Below, one piece after another: positions 43,705-54,256 of a stretch of 64,000 nucleotides of DNA. The notes beneath the pieces are model-generated. The model ran no database searches. It was not told where the DNA came from and worked only from the letters and a program-made list of their open reading frames with translations. Position 1 is the stretch's first letter. The number at the start of each line of letters is the position of its first letter. Source of the stretch: Streptomyces armeniacus (GTDB lineage: Bacteria; Actinomycetota; Actinomycetes; Streptomycetales; Streptomycetaceae). A program made the position numbers and the translations under genes. Location: positions 3,835,367 through 3,899,366 of the forward strand of contig NZ_CP031320.1 of assembly GCF_003355155.1 (NCBI RefSeq). Reading direction: 5' to 3'.

Positions 43705-44144
43705 TCTATAGCCGCTCGTGGCCCACACGTTCCGGGCACACCGTCCGCAGCGGGACCCCACCGGCCCGCGCCGGCCCGCACCGGCCCGCGCCGGCCCGCA
43801 CCCGGCCGCCCCGACCGGAACCTCTCGTACCGGCTTGTGTCCGGCGGGCGGTGCGGAGACACGCCGGGTGGCACACTGCTCGTGAACTGACGCCCGGTCA
43901 GTGCGGACGGCGGCGCCCGCGCGGGATGAGAACCTGGTGCGGAAGTCACCGTCCCCGCAGGACAGTTCCGGTTTTACCGGAGTCCCGGGGGCGGTCACGG
44001 GGGTACGGCACGCCGCGCGTTGGGTAGAGCGCAGCGGCGGGGTTGCGGAGACGGCGGGCGCGGCCGGCTCCGGACGGTCGGAAGCGGTTGACCGGACGGC
44101 ACGGGTCACCACGGCACAGGCGCGCACAGGAAAGGCGAACGGAC
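43705..44144. other. 440-bp non-coding region upstream of the methyltransferase gene
   Basis: It should contain the start of the antiporter gene but does not. It holds a 4 x 10-bp GC repeat at 43761-43800 and then ordinary intergenic sequence. CTCGTGAACTGACGCCCGG near 43880 and GGACAGTTCCGG near 43963 are not interpretable. No start or promoter can be assigned with confidence. Confidence 0.5.
43761..43800. repeat. 10-bp GC-rich tandem repeat
   Basis: Four head-to-tail units CCGGCCCGCG, CCGGCCCGCA, CCGGCCCGCG, CCGGCCCGCA, that is, two perfect copies of a 20-bp unit. The repeat lies just beyond the antiporter break point. Confidence 0.9.
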
Positions 44145-44969
44145 ATGGCGGACGGCGGCAGAGAGAGCGGCACGGAGACCCCGGCAGGCGACGGGATCGA
44201 CAACACCCGCCCGCACTCGGCCCGGATATGGAACTACCTCGCCGACGGCAAGGACTACTACCAGGTGGACGCCGAGGCCGCCGAACGCGTCCTCGCCGTC
44301 TTCCCCGGCATGCGCGAGATCACCTACCAGTCGCGCGCGTTCATCGGCCGCGTCGTACGGCATCTCGCGGGCGAGGCGGGCATACGGCAGTTCCTCGACA
44401 TCGGCACCGGGCTGCCCACGCAGGACAACACGCACGAGGTCGCCCAGCGCCAGGCGCCGCACTGCCGCATCGTGTACGTGGACAACGACCCGCTCGTGCT
44501 GGCGCACGCACGTGCCCTGCTGTCCAGTGCACCGGAGGGCGCGTGCGACTACGTCGACGCCGACGTCCGCGAGCCGGAGAAGATCCTGCGGGACGCGGCG
44601 GCCACGCTGGACTTCTCCCGCCCGGTCGGGCTGATGCTGATGGGCATCCTGGGCCTGGTCCCGGACTACGACGAGGCGCGCGCCGTCGTACGCCGGCTGG
44701 TGGCGGCCCTGCCACCGGGCAGCTACGTCGGCGTCAACGACGGTTCGGCGACCGACCCCGCGTACGTGGAGGCCATGCGCCGCCACAACGAGAGCAGTGG
44801 CGCCAACCCCTACACGCCGCGTACGCCGGAGGAGATCGCCGGGTTCCTCGACGGCCTCCAGGTGCTCAGCCCCGGTGTGGTGACGTGCTCGCGGTGGCGC
44901 CTGGAGGCGACGCCGCTGGAGCAGCCCGAGGAGGTCGCGGTGTACGGGGGCCTGGCGCGCAAGGCGTGA
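44145..44969 (+). CDS. SAM-dependent methyltransferase (Methyltransf_19/DUF574)
   Basis: A 274-residue methyltransferase of a family greatly expanded in Streptomyces. Diagnostic segments are NTRPHSARIWNYLADGKDYY, the SAM-binding FLDIGTGLPTQDNTHEVAQ, RIVYVDNDPLVLAHARALL, and GLMLMGILGLVPD. Substrates for this family are mostly unknown. ATG 44145 has AGGAAAGG 9 bp upstream; an open frame continues upstream but lacks homology. It is convergent with the enoyl-CoA hydratase gene. Confidence 0.9.
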   Translation: MADGGRESGTETPAGDGIDNTRPHSARIWNYLADGKDYYQVDAEAAERVLAVFPGMREITYQSRAFIGRVVRHLAGEAGIRQFLDIGTGLPTQDNTHEVAQRQAPHCRIVYVDNDPLVLAHARALLSSAPEGACDYVDADVREPEKILRDAAATLDFSRPVGLMLMGILGLVPDYDEARAVVRRLVAALPPGSYVGVNDGSATDPAYVEAMRRHNESSGANPYTPRTPEEIAGFLDGLQVLSPGVVTCSRWRLEATPLEQPEEVAVYGGLARKA

Positions 44970-44970
44970 C

Positions 44971-44993
44971 GCGCGCCGGTGCGGCCGGCGCGC
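44971..44993. terminator. Hairpin between convergent genes
   Basis: GCGCGCCGG (44971-44979) and CCGGCGCGC (44985-44993) form a perfect 9-bp stem with a 5-base loop. It lies immediately after the methyltransferase stop and before the end of the convergent hydratase gene, a likely bidirectional terminator. Confidence 0.6.
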
Positions 44994-45011
44994 GCCGGCC
45001 CCCGTCGCGAG

Positions 45012-45779
45012 TCAGCGGAACTTGGCCTTCCCCGGCCCCTCCTCGACGAAGCTGCGCATCCCCGTCTCGCGGTCCTCGGTCGCGAACAGCCCGGCGAACC
45101 AGGTCCGTTCGACGGTCAGCCCGGTGTCGATGTCCGTCTCCAGACCCGAGTCGACGGACTCCTTCGCCGCCCGCAGCGCCATCGCGGGCCCGGCGGCCAG
45201 CTGCGCGGCCCAGGCGTGCGCCTGCGCGTACACCTCATCATCGGGCACCACCCGGTCGGCGAGGCCGATGGCCAGCGCCTCGTCGGCGCGCACGTGGCGG
45301 CCGGTGAAGATGATGTCCTTCGCCTTCGACGGGCCGACCAGCCGCGGCAGCCGCTGCGTGCCACCCGCGCCCGGGATCAGCCCGAGCAGGATCTCCGGCT
45401 GCCCGAACTTGGCGCGCTCGCCCGCGACCCGGAAGTCCGCGCAGAGCGCCAGCTCGCAGCCGCCGCCCAGCGCGTAGCCGGTGACCGCGGCGACCACCGG
45501 CTTGGGGATGCGGGCCACCGCGGTGAACGCGTCCTGCAGGCCGCGGGACCGGGCGACCATCGCCGCGTGGTCCATGACCTGCATCTCCTTGATGTCCGCG
45601 CCGGCGGCGAAGACCTTCTCGCCGCCGTACAGCACCACGGCGCGCACGTCGTCGCGGGCCGTGGCCTCCCCGGCGAGCTCGAGCAGGCGGTCCTGGGTGG
45701 CGATGTCCAGCGCGTTCATCGGCGGACGGTCGAGACGGAGGGTGCCGACGCCCTCGGCGACTTCGAGATTCACAGTCAT
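45012..45779 (-). CDS. Enoyl-CoA hydratase/isomerase
   Basis: A 255-residue crotonase-fold protein. The oxyanion hole is formed by FAAGADIKEM and TGYALGGGCELALCADFR. Both catalytic glutamates are present, the first in GGGCELAL and the second in FGQPEILLGLIPGAGGTQRL, supporting true hydratase activity on 2-enoyl-CoA in beta-oxidation. ATG 45779 and family length agree. No other beta-oxidation genes are nearby, so it may act with enzymes elsewhere in the genome. Confidence 0.9.
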   Translation of the reverse strand: MTVNLEVAEGVGTLRLDRPPMNALDIATQDRLLELAGEATARDDVRAVVLYGGEKVFAAGADIKEMQVMDHAAMVARSRGLQDAFTAVARIPKPVVAAVTGYALGGGCELALCADFRVAGERAKFGQPEILLGLIPGAGGTQRLPRLVGPSKAKDIIFTGRHVRADEALAIGLADRVVPDDEVYAQAHAWAAQLAAGPAMALRAAKESVDSGLETDIDTGLTVERTWFAGLFATEDRETGMRSFVEEGPGKAKFR

Positions 45780-45915
45780 ACGGGGCAGGTTAGCCGCCGT
45801 TCACACGACCGGGGCAGGCCCGTACGGTGTCCGGTCCGGGCTCCGTACGGTGTCCGGCGCGGCCCCGTACGGCACATGTCGGACAGTCCCCGAATTCACC
45901 GTATGTCCCATAACC

Positions 45916-45943
45916 TTGCTGTACCGGCGACACTATGTAGATG
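45916..45943 (+). promoter_or_regulatory. Possible promoter giving a leaderless CopD-like mRNA
   Basis: TTGCTG (45916-45921) and TAGATG (45938-45943) with a 16-bp spacer resemble a sigma-70-type promoter in a locally AT-richer stretch. Initiation 7-9 bp after the -10 would coincide with the GTG start at 45952, and there is no ribosome binding site, which fits a leaderless transcript. Confidence 0.4.
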
Positions 45944-45951
45944 ATCGTGCG

Positions 45952-46959
45952 GTGACACTTTCCGACCGCCCCGGCAGACACGCCCGCACCGGACCCCGCC
46001 GGACCCGGCGCCCCCTGCGGCCCTGGCAGCGCGCCCTGCTGGTCACCGTCCTCGCCGCCGCTGGCGCGCTCGGCGCGCTGTACGGCGCGGCGCTCGCCAC
46101 CTCCGGTACGGGCGAACTGCTCGCGCCCGGCGCCGGATCGGCCGCTCTGCTGCGCTCCGGGCTGTATCTCTCGCTGGCGGTGCTGCTCGGGGAGCTGGCG
46201 GGCGCCCGTATGGTCCGCGCCGTGCCGGAGGCCCCCGGTCCGCTGCCGGCCAGCCGGGCGACCTGGGCCGCCGTGGCAGGCGTCGTCTGCGCGGAGGGGC
46301 AGCTCCTGCTGCTGGACAGCGGCGGGTTCCTGAACAGCGCGTCGGGCGCCGCCCAGCACATCGAGGTGTACGGCACCCGTACGGGCGGTCTCGCGCACCT
46401 CGCCGCCAACGGCTTCCTGCTCGCCGCCCTCTGCTTCGGCACCGGCCGCCGCAAGTGGGCGCCCGTACCGCTGGCGATGGTCGTCGTGGCGGAGGCGCTG
46501 CGCGCGCACCCCGAGGACGACACCCCGCTGGTCGGCGCGCTGCTCACGTGCGTGCATCTGACGGCCGCCGCCCTGTGGGTCGGCGGCCTCGTGTACGTGC
46601 TGCGCGCCGGGCTGCTGTGGCGTCATGAGCCGGGCGCGGTCCGGGCGCTGCTGCGCCGCTACACCCGGCTCGCCGCCGCCACCTTCGCGGCGGTCGCCGT
46701 CACGGGCACGCTCAGCACGCTGCGGCGGCTGCCGCTCGACGAGGTGTTCAGCACGGCGTACGGGCGGACGCTGCTGGTGAAGCTCGGCCTGTTCGCTGCG
46801 GTCAGCGCCCTCGCGCTGACCGCACGGCGCGGCCTGGACCGCGGCGACCCGGAACTGGTCGGCGTGACGCGGCCCGCGAAGGCCGAGTCGGTGGCGCTGG
46901 CGGCCGTCGTGGTGGTGTCGGCGGTGCTCACGGTGGTGCCGGTGCCGCCGTCGGGCTGA
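45952..46959 (+). CDS. CopD-like copper resistance membrane protein
   Basis: A 335-residue integral membrane protein with about eight hydrophobic helices. The CopD-type segment is LVGALLTCVHLTAAALWVGG, then RRYTRLAAATFAAVAVTGTL, FSTAYGRTLLVKLGLFAAVS and a final hydrophobic helix. The histidine in CVHLTAAALWVGG is the kind used for copper or heme handling in this family. No CopC domain is fused. GTG 45952 has no Shine-Dalgarno sequence. The 172-bp upstream gap contains two CCGTACGGTGTCCGG repeats. Confidence 0.8.
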   Translation: MTLSDRPGRHARTGPRRTRRPLRPWQRALLVTVLAAAGALGALYGAALATSGTGELLAPGAGSAALLRSGLYLSLAVLLGELAGARMVRAVPEAPGPLPASRATWAAVAGVVCAEGQLLLLDSGGFLNSASGAAQHIEVYGTRTGGLAHLAANGFLLAALCFGTGRRKWAPVPLAMVVVAEALRAHPEDDTPLVGALLTCVHLTAAALWVGGLVYVLRAGLLWRHEPGAVRALLRRYTRLAAATFAAVAVTGTLSTLRRLPLDEVFSTAYGRTLLVKLGLFAAVSALALTARRGLDRGDPELVGVTRPAKAESVALAAVVVVSAVLTVVPVPPSG

Positions 46960-47035
46960 CGGCGGGCGCGGGCGCGCCGTCCGTACGCGCGCCGTCCGTA
47001 CGCGCGCCGTCCGCCGGCCCCCGGACCGGTCCCCG

Positions 47036-48298
47036 TCAGGACTTGGTCCACTCCTCCCAGTCCATGTTCCAGGCGTTGAACCCGTTGTCGGGGGCGATGG
47101 TCTCGTCCTTGGAGTTCTTCACCTCGACCACGTCGCCGATCATCGAGTTCTTGAAGAACCACGCCCCCGGCGTCGACGTGCCGCCGCCCCGCAGGTCGAA
47201 CAGGCCCACGCAGCCGTGGCTGGTGTTGGCTGAGCCGAAGGTGGGCTTGCCCGCCCAGTAGTTGCCGTGGATGAACGTGCCGGAGGTGCTCAGCCGCATC
47301 GCGTGCGGCACGTCCTTGATGTCGTACTCGTCGCCGAAGCCCACGGTCTCCCCGTTCATGCGGGTGACCTCGTGCTTCTCGCTGATCACCATCTTGCCGT
47401 TGTACGTGGTGTTGGGCGGGGCGCCGGCCGTGATCGGGATGGTCTTGATCTTCTTGCCGTCGCGGGTGACGGTCATCTGCTTCTTCTTCACGTCGACGAC
47501 GCTGACCTGGCTGCGGCCCACGGTGAAGTCCACGGTCTTCTGCTGCGTGCCGTAGACGCCCTTGGCGCCCTCGACACCGTTCAGGTTCATCTTCAGGCTG
47601 ACCTTGGTGCCGGCCTTCCAGTACTTCTCGGGGCGGAAGTCGATGCGCTCGTCCCCGAACCAGTGGCCCTCGACGTCGACCTCGGGGTCGGCGGTCACCT
47701 CGAGTGCCTTCTCCACCGCCTCGCGGTTCTCGACGGGCCGGTTGAAGGTGATCGACACGGGCATCCCGACGCCGACCTTGGTGCCGTCGTCCGGTGTGAA
47801 GCGCCCGACGAACGTGTCGTCCGGGACGACGGTGCTGAACACGGCGTGCTTGGCGGACACCCGGCCCTCGGAGTCCTCGGCCTGCGCGTCGACGGTGTAC
47901 TCCGTCTTCGTCCGCAGATGCCCCTCCGGCTTCCAGGACGCGCCGCCCTTGGCGAGCTTCCCGGGCACCTCGCGGTTTTCCTCGTCCTTCACGGTCACCT
48001 TGGTGAGCTTGCCCTTGGAGGCCGTCACCTCCAGCGCGCCGGTCGTGGCCACGTTCTTCGCGCCGTCCTTGGGCGCGACCGCGACCACGGCCTCCGAGGG
48101 GCCCGTTGCCTTCTCCTTCTCGCGCTGCTTGTCGGCCGCCGCCGAGTTGCCGTCGCCGCCGCAGGAGGTGACGACGAGCAGCAGCAGGACGAGGAGCAGG
48201 CCGAGCACCGCGACGGAACTGCCGATGATCCGGCGCCTGCCGTCCCCGCGTACCGCGTCCCGTATCGCGTCCGCGTTCAGCATGGCTTTGAGATCCAC
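47036..48298 (-). CDS. L,D-transpeptidase (Ig-like plus YkuD domains)
   Basis: A 420-residue cell-wall cross-linking enzyme resembling mycobacterial LdtMt2. A hydrophobic segment with a lipobox-like LVVTSC (cysteine near residue 46) anchors it outside the membrane. Two Ig-like domains follow (PKDGAKNVATTGALEVTAS; FTPDDGTKVGVGMPVSITFN). The YkuD catalytic domain has HGNYWAGKPTFGSANTSHGC with nucleophile Cys363 in SHGCVGLFDL. It forms 3-3 peptidoglycan cross-links. GTG 48298 has GGGGGAG 5 bp upstream. Confidence 0.92.
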   Translation of the reverse strand: MDLKAMLNADAIRDAVRGDGRRRIIGSSVAVLGLLLVLLLLVVTSCGGDGNSAAADKQREKEKATGPSEAVVAVAPKDGAKNVATTGALEVTASKGKLTKVTVKDEENREVPGKLAKGGASWKPEGHLRTKTEYTVDAQAEDSEGRVSAKHAVFSTVVPDDTFVGRFTPDDGTKVGVGMPVSITFNRPVENREAVEKALEVTADPEVDVEGHWFGDERIDFRPEKYWKAGTKVSLKMNLNGVEGAKGVYGTQQKTVDFTVGRSQVSVVDVKKKQMTVTRDGKKIKTIPITAGAPPNTTYNGKMVISEKHEVTRMNGETVGFGDEYDIKDVPHAMRLSTSGTFIHGNYWAGKPTFGSANTSHGCVGLFDLRGGGTSTPGAWFFKNSMIGDVVEVKNSKDETIAPDNGFNAWNMDWEEWTKS

Positions 48299-48662
48299 GA
48301 CGGCTCCCCCTTGTGTCCCGCTCGCACGTACCGCGCACCCCGCGTGCGCCCCCGGCCCCGCGTCCCCGGGCGCGACGGCGCTTCCCTCGCCGCGGCGCGG
48401 CACCGGCGGGCACCGTCCGCACGGCGGACGTCATCCGCGCGGCGGACAGTCGTCCGGGTCGCCGTCAGCGGGGCGCGATTTTCAGACAGGGACAGAAAAC
48501 CACATCGTCGTACGGCCGTAAGCACCACGGATGTCACCGTTCGGTCGCAGTTTCCGTCACTCGAACAGGTCTTTCCAGGGCACGCCCCCGTGACACCCGC
48601 CGGCGTACGGGGAAAGGCCGACCGCAGGTCCGAGGCTCACAGCCGGTGGTGGAGGAAGACAC
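48299..48662. other. 364-bp divergent intergenic region
   Basis: It holds the 5' regions of the transpeptidase gene and glgX. GC content drops around 48480-48600 (AGGGACAGAAAACCACATC, GCAGTTTCCGTCACTCGAAC), where promoters probably lie, but no -35/-10 pair is convincing. GGCGGACGTCATCCGCGCGG near 48423 forms small inverted repeats. No gene is seen. Confidence 0.5.
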
Positions 48663-50867
<2,205 letters not shown>

Positions 50868-50910
50868 CCGCGTGGACATCCGTCGCTCACCCGAACGAGA
50901 CTGACACTTT

Positions 50911-52215
50911 GTGACCCGTACCCCTGCCCCCGCGCTCACCGGCAGCTCCCCCGCCACCGAACTCCCGCCAGGCCTGTGGACCCGCGACTTCCTGCTGTTC
51001 TTCGGCGCGCGCACCGTGGCCAAGCTCGGCGACGCGATGCTGCCCATCGCGCTGTCCGCGGGCCTGCTCCAGGAAGGGCTGGGGGCCGGGGCGATCGGCT
51101 ACGCGCTGGCGTCGTTCTCGGTGTGCCTCGCCGGGTTCGTCGTCTTCGGCGGCGTCTTCGCGGACCGCTTCGACACCCGTGCGCTGATGGTCGGTTCGGA
51201 CGTGGTCCGGGTCGGCTCGCAGGGGCTGGCGGCCGCCCTGTTCTTCAGCGGGCACGTGGTGCTGTGGCAGATATGCGTCATCGGCGCGGTCAACGGCATC
51301 GCCGCCGGGCTGTTCCAGCCGGGCGTCGCCAGCACGGTGCCCCGGGTCGCGCGGGACGTGCAGGGCGCGAACGGCGCGATCCGTACGGCCGAGTCCCTGA
51401 TGATGCTCGCCGGGCCCGCGCTCGCCGGGATGCTGGTCGCGCTCACCTCGCCCGGCGGCGTGTTCGCGGCACACGCGGCGACGTACGCGGTCAGCGCCCT
51501 GTGCCTGCTGCTGCTCCGGCTGGCGCCGGCCGCGGAGGGGCACGGCGGGCGCGGCCGTACGACGTACCGGGCCGATCTCGCGGAGGGCTGGCGGGAGTTC
51601 AGGGCGCGCACCTGGATGTGGGGCGTGATCGTGATCTGGATGGTCCTGATGATCTCCGCCTCGGGCCCGCTGGTCCCGCTCACCGCGGCCGAGATCATCC
51701 CGGACCACGGGGCCGGCGCGTTCGGCCTCGTCAACTCCGCGCTGGGGGCGGGCACAGCGGTCGGCGGGCTCCTCGCGATGCGGATGCGCCCCGTACGGCT
51801 GCTGCGCGCCGGGTCGTTCGCCCTGTTCGGCTTCGCGCTCTACCCGGCGGCGGTCGGCGCCCAGCTCCCGGTGCCGGCCATGATGGCGTGTACGGCGGTG
51901 TCCGGCGCGTCCATCGCCTTCTGGGGCGTGATGTGGGCGACCACCGTCCAGACGCAGGTGCCCGGCCCGATCCTGAACCGCATCCACGCCTACGAAGTGG
52001 CCGGTTCGCTCGCGATGATGCCCGCCGGGCAGGCGCTGGCGGGGCCCGCGGCGGAATTGTTCGGGGCGCGTACGGTGCTGCTCGTCGGCGCCGTGATGGT
52101 GGTCGTGGTGTGCGTCGCGCTGCTGTCCGTGCCGGCGATCCGGAATCTGCGGCGGGCGGAGAACCCGGCCGGACGCGGGGAGCGGGTTACGGCCAAGGGC
52201 CCGAAAACCGAGTGA
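50911..52215 (+). CDS. MFS transporter
   Basis: A 434-residue major-facilitator protein with 12 predicted helices, of the MFS_3 (enterobactin/drug exporter-like) group. LPPGLWTRDFLLFFGARTVA, KLGDAMLPIALSAGL, GFVVFGGVFADRFDTRALMV (loop 2-3 motif) and GVMWATTVQTQVPGPILNRI are typical. It probably exports a small molecule. GTG 50911 lacks a clear ribosome binding site. The ABC exporter genes begin 31 bp downstream in the same direction. Confidence 0.88.
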   Translation: MTRTPAPALTGSSPATELPPGLWTRDFLLFFGARTVAKLGDAMLPIALSAGLLQEGLGAGAIGYALASFSVCLAGFVVFGGVFADRFDTRALMVGSDVVRVGSQGLAAALFFSGHVVLWQICVIGAVNGIAAGLFQPGVASTVPRVARDVQGANGAIRTAESLMMLAGPALAGMLVALTSPGGVFAAHAATYAVSALCLLLLRLAPAAEGHGGRGRTTYRADLAEGWREFRARTWMWGVIVIWMVLMISASGPLVPLTAAEIIPDHGAGAFGLVNSALGAGTAVGGLLAMRMRPVRLLRAGSFALFGFALYPAAVGAQLPVPAMMACTAVSGASIAFWGVMWATTVQTQVPGPILNRIHAYEVAGSLAMMPAGQALAGPAAELFGARTVLLVGAVMVVVVCVALLSVPAIRNLRRAENPAGRGERVTAKGPKTE

Positions 52216-52246
52216 GAGTTGTCAGTCGCGAACCGTAATCTCGCTG

Positions 52247-54256
52247 GTGATGACTGCGACCCCGACCCCCGACGCCCAGGCCCCCGCGCCCGCCCCCGAT
52301 TCCGGCAAGCGGCAGGACCCGAAGCGGTCCGCCGTACGCTCGCTGCTGCGCCTGTGGCCGTACGTACGGCCGGTGCGGGTGCGGCTGTTCAGCGCGGCGT
52401 TCGTCGGGATCGTCGCCTCGTGTCTGGGTCTGGTCATCCCGCTGATCCTGAAGTGGCTCGTGGACGGCCCGGTCGCGGACCGGGACACCGGCGGGGTGTG
52501 GCTCGGCGGCGCGCTGCTGCTGGCCGTCGGCGTCGCGGAGGCGGCGCTGTTCGGGCTGCGGCGCTGGCTGGTGGCGCGGCCGCTGGCGGGCGTCGAGGCG
52601 TCGCTGCGCGCGGACCTGTACAGCAGGCTGCAGCGGCTGCCGGTCTCGTTCCACGACCGCTGGGCGAGCGGCCAGCTGCTGTCGCGGGCCACCACGGACC
52701 TCCAGCTGCTGCGCATGTTCCTGGCCTTCCCGCTGACCTTCCTGCTGGTCAACGGCGCCACCATCGTGGCGGGTTGCACCATCATGCTCCTCCAGGAGTG
52801 GACCCTGGGGCTGGTCATCCTGGCCCCGCTGCTGCCGCTGGCCGTGCTGTGCTCGATCTTCGAGGTGCGGTACTCCGTGGCGGCGCGCAGAGCCCAGGAC
52901 CAGATCGGCGACCTGACGACGGTCGTCGAGGAGGCCGTTCTCGGCATCCGCATCATCAAGGGCTTCGGGCGGCACCGCAGCCAGGCGCGGGCGTTCCGGG
53001 CGCACTCGGACCGGCTGCTGGACACGGAGCTGCACAAGGCGCGGCTGCTGGCCGGGATCTGGGCGCTGATCATGGCGCTGCCGGAGGTGGCCATCGGCGC
53101 CGCGCTCGTCCTCGGCACGGTGCAGGTCGCGGACGGCGGCCTCTCGGCGGGCACCCTGGTCGCGTTCCTCTCGACGGCGCTCGCGCTGCGCTGGCCGGTG
53201 GAGTCGCTGGGCTTCCTGCTGGCGATGAGCAACGAGGCGGCGACGGCGACGGACCGGTTCTTCGAGGTCGTCGACGAACGGATCCCGGAGGACGCGGCGG
53301 ACACCGTACGGGACGCGGGCGCGGACACCGTACGGAAGGCGGGCACGGGCGCGGAGACCGTACGGGACGCGGGCGCGGGCACCGTACGGAAGGCGGGCGC
53401 GGCGGACGGGCTCCGGTTCAGCGGCGTCACCTTCCGCTACCCCGACGCGCCGCCCGGCGCACCGCCCGTGCTGGACGGCATCGACCTGCACGTCAGATCC
53501 GGCGAGACCATGGCCCTCGTCGGCGCCACCGGCAGCGGCAAGACGACGCTGACCGCGCTGGTGCCGCGGCTGCACGAGGCCACGTCGGGCCGCATCACCC
53601 TGGACGGCACCGACATCACCGCGCTGCCCCGCGACCGGCTGCGCTCCCTCGTCGCCGTCGCCTTCGAGGAGCCGACGCTGTTCTCCGCCTCCGTCGCCGA
53701 GAACGTCCTGATGGGCGGGCCCGGCGCCGAAGAGGCGGAGCTGAGACGGGCGTTGCGCGTCGCGCAGGCCGAGGGCTTCGTGGACGCGCTGCCGGAGGGC
53801 GCCGGCACCCAGGTCGGCGAGCAGGGCCTGTCGCTGTCCGGCGGGCAGCGACAGCGCCTCGCGCTGGCCCGCGCGGTGGTCGGCGCCCCGCGCTTCCTCG
53901 TCCTGGACGACCCCCTGTCGGCGCTGGACGTGCATACGGAGGCGGCGGTGGAGGCCGCCCTGCGCGAGGTGCTTTCGGGTACGACGGCGCTGGTCGTCGC
54001 GCACCGCCCGTCCACGGTGCTGCTCGCCGACCGGGTGGCGCTGCTCTCCGGCGGCCGGGTCACCGCCGTCGGCACCCACCGCGAACTGCTGCACCGCAGC
54101 GCGGAGTACGCCTCGCTGATGTCGGGCGACCCGGCGGCGGACCCGCGACCAGACCCCGGCCTTGACCCGGGGCCGGGCCCAGTTCCTGATTCCGACCGAG
54201 ACCCGGCCCCCGGTGCCCGTACGGCGGGCGCCGCAGCCGAGGGGAGCGTACGGTGA
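52247..54256 (+). CDS. ABC exporter half-transporter A (degenerate NBD)
   Basis: A 669-residue membrane-NBD half-transporter. Six helices (about residues 40-330) include the SFHDRWASGQLLSRATTDLQ coupling segment. The NBD has Walker A VGATGSGKTTLTAL and signature LSLSGGQRQRLALARA. Its Walker B is FLVLDDPLSALD, with Asp in place of the catalytic Glu, and the Q-loop reads AFEEPTLF with Glu replacing Gln. These changes mark the degenerate subunit of a heterodimer. Between domains is a repeat linker of DTVRDAG/GTVRKAG units. GTG 52247 or ATG 52250 is the start; neither has a ribosome binding site. Confidence 0.9.
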   Translation: MMTATPTPDAQAPAPAPDSGKRQDPKRSAVRSLLRLWPYVRPVRVRLFSAAFVGIVASCLGLVIPLILKWLVDGPVADRDTGGVWLGGALLLAVGVAEAALFGLRRWLVARPLAGVEASLRADLYSRLQRLPVSFHDRWASGQLLSRATTDLQLLRMFLAFPLTFLLVNGATIVAGCTIMLLQEWTLGLVILAPLLPLAVLCSIFEVRYSVAARRAQDQIGDLTTVVEEAVLGIRIIKGFGRHRSQARAFRAHSDRLLDTELHKARLLAGIWALIMALPEVAIGAALVLGTVQVADGGLSAGTLVAFLSTALALRWPVESLGFLLAMSNEAATATDRFFEVVDERIPEDAADTVRDAGADTVRKAGTGAETVRDAGAGTVRKAGAADGLRFSGVTFRYPDAPPGAPPVLDGIDLHVRSGETMALVGATGSGKTTLTALVPRLHEATSGRITLDGTDITALPRDRLRSLVAVAFEEPTLFSASVAENVLMGGPGAEEAELRRALRVAQAEGFVDALPEGAGTQVGEQGLSLSGGQRQRLALARAVVGAPRFLVLDDPLSALDVHTEAAVEAALREVLSGTTALVVAHRPSTVLLADRVALLSGGRVTAVGTHRELLHRSAEYASLMSGDPAADPRPDPGLDPGPGPVPDSDRDPAPGARTAGAAAEGSVR

